Source: Seonamhaeicola algicola
GTDB taxonomy: Bacteria > Bacteroidota > Bacteroidia > Flavobacteriales > Flavobacteriaceae
Assembly (NCBI RefSeq): GCF_007997385.1
Contig: NZ_VOSC01000007.1
Location: forward strand, 1 to 64,000
DNA: 64,000 nucleotides
Reading direction: 5' to 3'
The position numbers and the translations under genes are program-made. Positions 60,026-64,000 of the stretch are shown piece after piece (position 1 is the first letter of the stretch; each line of letters opens with the position of its first letter). Under the pieces are notes generated by a model, which saw only the letters and a program-made list of their open reading frames with translations, was not told where the DNA came from and ran no database searches.

Positions 60026-60970
60026 TTAATGTGATACTTCCAGCTCGTAATATTTTAAAGTTGCATATGCTCCTTCATCTTTTGTTGCTAAATAATTACC
60101 TGCTTTAAAGTAATTTTCAAATATGCCCCACTTTTGAATGTGTTCATCATTATAAATGATTTTTTCATTGTTATTTAAAATAACTTCCATTTTCCCTTCT
60201 TCTACATTTACTTCTAATTCAAAAGGTTCAAAACCTACATATTTTTTAAAAGTGAAACCATCATCATCTCCCCATGCACTTGTATGCAACATTTCTGTTT
60301 CTGTAGCATTTATATTTTTTAACACTTTAGTTTTTACCCTAACATACCCTTTGTTCCAATAAATTTTTAATATTGGTGGAGCATTATTGTCATCTTCACC
60401 TATTAAATCTCTTTGAGCATCTGTTAACCTACCATGAATTTGCATAATAATGGTTCTGTGGTATTTATTTTCACTATCTTTTGAGATAGCTTCCATTTGC
60501 AATTTACCTTTCATGTTACCACCATCTTTAAATGTCCAATTTGTTTTACCCCTATCTTCAGGATTCATTAATTCTCTTAATTCTGTGCGTGAATACGATG
60601 AATTAGCTGTTGAGGCACTTGGATATGTATGAAATACTAATGCGCCATTTACAGAATCATTATAAAAAAATGGTTTTAATGTTTCGTTTGTAGCATAATT
60701 TAATATTTCAGGTGGATGCACCTCTGTTGGCTTACCTATTGGTAATGTTACTTTCCAGTTACTTAAATCTATATTTGGCAGTATATAATTTGCTTCTTCT
60801 TGTTCTGGTTCAGGGTCTTGGTTAGTTGCTTCCTCTTGGTCAATGATATCTATTGGATTCTCTTCATTTAAGTTTTCTGTATCAGAATCATTTTTAGAAC
60901 AAGCTAAAGTTAAAAATAAAACTAAAATTGTTGTAGTTGTTAAATAATATGTTTGCTTTAAATACCTCAT
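60026..60970 (-). CDS. PL7 alginate lyase, lipoprotein
   Basis: A 314-residue lyase. Lipobox LTLAC (Cys24), an acidic linker to residue ~65, then a PL7 (alginate lyase 2) jelly roll with the three family motifs SRTELREL, QIHG and YFKAGNY, containing the catalytic Gln, His and Tyr. The QIH variant is usually linked to guluronate preference. As a surface lipoprotein it would cleave alginate by beta-elimination outside the cell. Nine bases downstream of a close paralogue. Confidence 0.93.
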   Translation of the reverse strand: MRYLKQTYYLTTTTILVLFLTLACSKNDSDTENLNEENPIDIIDQEEATNQDPEPEQEEANYILPNIDLSNWKVTLPIGKPTEVHPPEILNYATNETLKPFFYNDSVNGALVFHTYPSASTANSSYSRTELRELMNPEDRGKTNWTFKDGGNMKGKLQMEAISKDSENKYHRTIIMQIHGRLTDAQRDLIGEDDNNAPPILKIYWNKGYVRVKTKVLKNINATETEMLHTSAWGDDDGFTFKKYVGFEPFELEVNVEEGKMEVILNNNEKIIYNDEHIQKWGIFENYFKAGNYLATKDEGAYATLKYYELEVSH

Positions 60971-60979
60971 AATTAATTA

Positions 60980-61885
60980 TTAGTGCTTTACTTCTAATTC
61001 ATAAAACCTAACTTTTGAAAAAGCTCCATTGTCTCTTGTTTGAAAATAGTTTCCTGCTTTAAAATAGTTTTCAAAAACACCCCATTTTTTCATATGTATG
61101 TTTTCATAAACCTTAAATTCATTGCCGTTTAAAACTATTACCATTTTGCCTTCAGATACTTTTACTTCTATTGTGAATTTTCTAAACCCTACTTCTTCTT
61201 TAAAATTGAAGCCCTCATCATTACCCCAAGCATCTTCATGTAAAATTTCAGTATCGGTTGCACTTAAATTTTTAAGAACTTTGGTTTTAATTCTAATTTT
61301 TCCATTATCCCAATAAATTTTCAATATTGGTGGTGCATTGTTATCATCGGCTCCTATTAAATCACGCTGTTCATTTGTTAAACGACCATGAATTTGCATT
61401 ATAATAGTGCGGTGGTATTTTCCATTAGATGCCCTTGTTGATGTTTCCATTGCTATTTTCCCACGCATGTAAGCACCATCAGCAAATGTCCAGTTTACAT
61501 TATTGTCTCCTGGTTTCATTTGTTCTCTTAATTCAGATCTTGTAAATTTTGTATTTCGAGTTTTAGATGCTGTTGGCATTGCATGAAACACAATAGCGCC
61601 TTTTGTTGAATCTATATACATGTAGGGCTTAGCAACATCTATACTTGCAAAATTTAATATTTCTGGCGGACTTATTTCTACTGGTTTACCTTCTTGATTA
61701 GCTACAGGTAATGTAACCTTCCAATGACTTAAATCTATATTTGGTAATCTTATCTTCTTTTTCTTTTTCTTTTTTTCAATTTTTATATCCGAACCTGAAA
61801 CGCTACCTTCCTGATTTTGACAGGTAGCGTTTACAGATATAAAAACTATTAGAATTGTAAATAATATGTCTTTTCGGATATTCAT
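60980..61885 (-). CDS. PL7 alginate lyase, tandem paralogue
   Basis: A 301-residue PL7 lyase alike to the downstream neighbour from residue ~48 on: TRSELREQM, QIHG and YFKAGNYFQ are present. N-terminus is a signal peptide, perhaps a lipobox (NATCQ). A run of seven lysines (residues ~38-45) links it to the catalytic domain. Tandem duplication is clear; different linkers suggest different placement. Fourteen bases after the PKD lipoprotein gene. Confidence 0.92.
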   Translation of the reverse strand: MNIRKDILFTILIVFISVNATCQNQEGSVSGSDIKIEKKKKKKKIRLPNIDLSHWKVTLPVANQEGKPVEISPPEILNFASIDVAKPYMYIDSTKGAIVFHAMPTASKTRNTKFTRSELREQMKPGDNNVNWTFADGAYMRGKIAMETSTRASNGKYHRTIIMQIHGRLTNEQRDLIGADDNNAPPILKIYWDNGKIRIKTKVLKNLSATDTEILHEDAWGNDEGFNFKEEVGFRKFTIEVKVSEGKMVIVLNGNEFKVYENIHMKKWGVFENYFKAGNYFQTRDNGAFSKVRFYELEVKH

Positions 61886-61899
61886 TTATAGTAGATGTT

Positions 61900-63390
61900 T
61901 TAAGGTTGTATGTACACTTTTACATTATCTATATAAGCATCTTTAGGTGTTACAGCATAGAACATTACTGCTACTTCACCACTATCATTTGATGTAAAAG
62001 GAAGCATTACTGTTTCTCGTCTAGAATCTGAAAACTTACCTTCGGCTATTGTTCCTACGTGATTTGCTAAGTTAGAATCTATATCATTCACAGCATCTGC
62101 ACCATCAATATAATGGCCATCTAAAATCAAACCAACAATTCTTCTACCTCCAATAGGTTCATCTCCACTATCATCTTTTATTGCATATTGGTATTCTAAA
62201 ACATAATTTGTATTGGGCATTAACTGAAGTGCTTGGTAGGCGTACCTTGAACCTGAATTTTGTAAATAGCCTCCAGACTGACTTGCCGTCCATTTAGCTC
62301 CTGCTGTTTTAGAACCATTATCTGATCCGTCATAATTTGTCCAAGATCCATCAGAACTTGATCCAAAAGGTGTTGTAGTACCATCAGTAAATGTTGTAAA
62401 TCTCCAATGGTCTGTTTTATCATTAAAATCTCCATTTAAAATTACTGAGGTAACAGGCTTGTATAAATAAACATTATCTACATTAAGCGTTGCTGCATCA
62501 TTGGCTGTACCTCCTTCTCCTAATTCTAACTTAATTTCAGTAAATTGATCAACTGGCGAAGAGAAATCTGTTGCTAAATCTAAATCTAAGCTTACCCACT
62601 CACCATCTGTTAAGTCCTTATTATAAGTGTACTCTGTAGCCCCATTTACTAAAGTTATTTTCAACTTATCAATACCTGTAGTAAATGTTGAGTGTACATC
62701 TAAATGTAAATGTGTAGCTGCAACACCTGTTTCAAAAGCATCTGCAACTACAACTTCATCTAAAGCTATTGATGCTCCTACTGTTTCACTAAGCCTTGAA
62801 TACTGTAACACTTTATTTCCTGCTATGGTAGCTTCACTTTGTTGAGCATTTCCGTTTTTCAGGTCTAATCCTGAAGGTTCGTATCTATAAGATATAGTAG
62901 CTCCGTTATATTCAATACCATCACTATATATGGCTATAACTTCTTCTAGGCCTACAGTTGGTGCCGCTGGTGCTGAAACTACATCTGTAATTTGATGTTC
63001 TACAGTTAAATCTAAAGATTTTGTAACACTAGGTAGGCCTTTATTTGATTTTGCGGTAACTGTTATGGTGTAAACTGCTTCTGCTACTGTATTTGTATAA
63101 TCATGTGATGCCGTTTCTAATCCGCCAATAGTTACCACAGGGCTACCATCTCCAAAATCAATATCAAATGAAGACATACCAATGGCAATGGGTTTAACGG
63201 TTACAAAAGTTCCGTCGTCTAAACCATTAGCATCTGGCCCTGGAGCAGCATCAAAACTTGAAAATGTAATTTCAGTAAGCCCCGTGCCTTTAGTACTTTC
63301 AGTTGGCGCTGTAATTTCATCATCTTCATTACAAGAAAACACAAGGCCAGTTAGTAACAAAACGTATATTCCTTTTTTTAATAAATTCAT
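61900..63390 (-). CDS. PKD-containing surface lipoprotein
   Basis: A 496-residue lipoprotein: lipobox LVFSC (Cys20), a PKD domain (residues ~50-130: SSFDIDFGDGSPVVTIGG…YTNTVAEAVYTITVTA), a central beta region and a C-terminal carbohydrate-binding-like jelly roll (LNGDFNDKTDHWRFTTF…DAYIDNVKVYIQP). Such proteins accompany SusC/SusD pairs in alginate loci and probably bind the polysaccharide at the surface. SusC/SusD would lie beyond the right edge. Confidence 0.8.
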   Translation of the reverse strand: MNLLKKGIYVLLLTGLVFSCNEDDEITAPTESTKGTGLTEITFSSFDAAPGPDANGLDDGTFVTVKPIAIGMSSFDIDFGDGSPVVTIGGLETASHDYTNTVAEAVYTITVTAKSNKGLPSVTKSLDLTVEHQITDVVSAPAAPTVGLEEVIAIYSDGIEYNGATISYRYEPSGLDLKNGNAQQSEATIAGNKVLQYSRLSETVGASIALDEVVVADAFETGVAATHLHLDVHSTFTTGIDKLKITLVNGATEYTYNKDLTDGEWVSLDLDLATDFSSPVDQFTEIKLELGEGGTANDAATLNVDNVYLYKPVTSVILNGDFNDKTDHWRFTTFTDGTTTPFGSSSDGSWTNYDGSDNGSKTAGAKWTASQSGGYLQNSGSRYAYQALQLMPNTNYVLEYQYAIKDDSGDEPIGGRRIVGLILDGHYIDGADAVNDIDSNLANHVGTIAEGKFSDSRRETVMLPFTSNDSGEVAVMFYAVTPKDAYIDNVKVYIQP

Positions 63391-63427
63391 AATTTTCTTT
63401 GTTTTTTGTTGTTTAACGTTTGCCTAA

Positions 63428-64000
63428 TTATTCAGCTGGATATACTTTAACATTGTCTATATAAGCATCTACATCGGTAACTGCATAAAACATTATTGCC
63501 ATTTCTCCGCTAGCATTGGTTTTAAACTCTTGTAGCACTTTTGTGTGCGATGTTTTTCCTAGAGCTTTATCGGCTATAAATTGAGAAACAGGTGTGCTAG
63601 CTACAGCATCAGCACCATCTTCAAAGTGAGCATTTAAAACTTCTGATATAATTCTGTTTCCATCAGGTGCTACACCTGCTTGTTCTGCTGGTGTTTTTAT
63701 AGCGTACTCATATTCTAAAATATATTTAACCTCTCGGTCATCATCAGAAGGTGATACTACAATAGCCTGATACGCATATCTTGTATTTGAACTTAAATAT
63801 GGGCCTGCTGAAGTTGATTTAGTCCATTTTGCTCCTTTAGTTTTTGCGCCATTATCTGAACCGTCGTAGTTTGTAAAAGACCCATCGGAACTTGAGTTAA
63901 ATGGACTTGTTGTACCGCCTGTGAATGATGAAAATTTCCAATCGTTTTGGCTATCATCAAAATCACCATTTAAAATAGTTACAGGAATTGGAATAAATTT
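63428..64000 (-). CDS. Paralogous surface lipoprotein, 5' part outside window
   Basis: An open frame runs leftward from the right edge to a TAA at 63428-63430. Its ~190 visible residues (LNGDFDDSQNDWKFSSF…DAYIDNVKVYPAE) align throughout with the C-terminal jelly roll of the neighbouring PKD lipoprotein, so the pair arose by duplication. Start and N-terminal domains lie outside the window. Confidence 0.85.
   Translation of the reverse strand, partial: KFIPIPVTILNGDFDDSQNDWKFSSFTGGTTSPFNSSSDGSFTNYDGSDNGAKTKGAKWTKSTSAGPYLSSNTRYAYQAIVVSPSDDDREVKYILEYEYAIKTPAEQAGVAPDGNRIISEVLNAHFEDGADAVASTPVSQFIADKALGKTSHTKVLQEFKTNASGEMAIMFYAVTDVDAYIDNVKVYPAE

Overview
The window is a low-GC stretch of a Bacteroidetes genome, most probably a marine member of the Flavobacteriaceae. 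Supporting signs are TAnnTTTG-type promoters, almost no Shine-Dalgarno sites, Crp/Fnr and AraC regulators of flavobacterial type, a type IX secretion sorting tail, a TonB receptor with an N-terminal carboxypeptidase-like domain, and the start of an alginate-utilisation locus. All functions come from reading the sequence; no database search was run, and coordinates of non-coding sites were counted by hand.

Region 1 (1-16.4 kb) is the most unusual part. About twenty genes, all on the + strand, sit in consecutive cassettes separated by about fifteen imperfect copies of a 130-140 bp folded repeat. The first ~10 bases of a cassette, just after an ACCG|TT junction, are the reverse complement of that same cassette's last ~10 bases. 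The inner arms of the repeats keep pairing although their sequence changes (GTATAACCG/CGGTTATAC, GGCTAT/ATAGCC, GTGTAT/ATACAC). This is the geometry of integron attC sites: circularising a cassette would rebuild one complete hairpin. No integrase is visible and the box sequences do not fit the classical GTTRRRY consensus. I read it as an integron-like cassette array without a visible integrase, or an undescribed analogue. Cassettes carry lipoproteins, membrane proteins, an S41 peptidase, a TIR-domain protein, an HNH-like protein, and regulator plus NTF2-fold pairs. Several genes are decaying and one cassette has no plausible gene. An IS110-family remnant closes the array.

Region 2 (17.1-26.3 kb) is chromosomal housekeeping: a methyltransferase, murA (with the Cys-to-Asp active-site change linked to fosfomycin resistance), DUF4290 and DUF493 proteins, an NTPase, recQ and fmt (overlapping), an HU protein, a YqgE/AlgH protein, a class IV aminotransferase, a START-like protein and tRNA-Met(CAT).

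Region 3 (26.3-48.5 kb) is a ~22.2 kb genomic island inserted in the 3' half of that tRNA-Met. A tyrosine recombinase gene adjoins the intact tRNA, and a perfect 49-bp copy of the tRNA 3' end marks the far boundary. GAACACGATTT repeats next to both ends look like recombinase arm sites. Cargo: a DnaQ-like exonuclease, a type I restriction-modification operon (hsdM, an OLD-like ATPase/nuclease, hsdS, hsdR) followed by a PLD-like nuclease and an McrB-type N-terminal protein, then stress or detoxification clusters each led by a Crp/Fnr or AraC regulator.

Region 4 (48.6-56.7 kb) has a Fur-family regulator divergent from a six-gene operon: a small His/Cys protein, an ABC ATPase, a TonB-dependent receptor, two DUF3526-type permeases and an M14/AstE-like hydrolase. 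It is probably a metal (perhaps zinc) acquisition locus. Region 5 (56.8-64 kb, - strand) is an alginate-utilisation cluster: two tandem PL7 alginate lyases, two related surface lipoproteins (one cut by the window edge), a FadR-like regulator, an MFS hexuronate-type transporter and an SDR reductase probably acting on the unsaturated uronate product.
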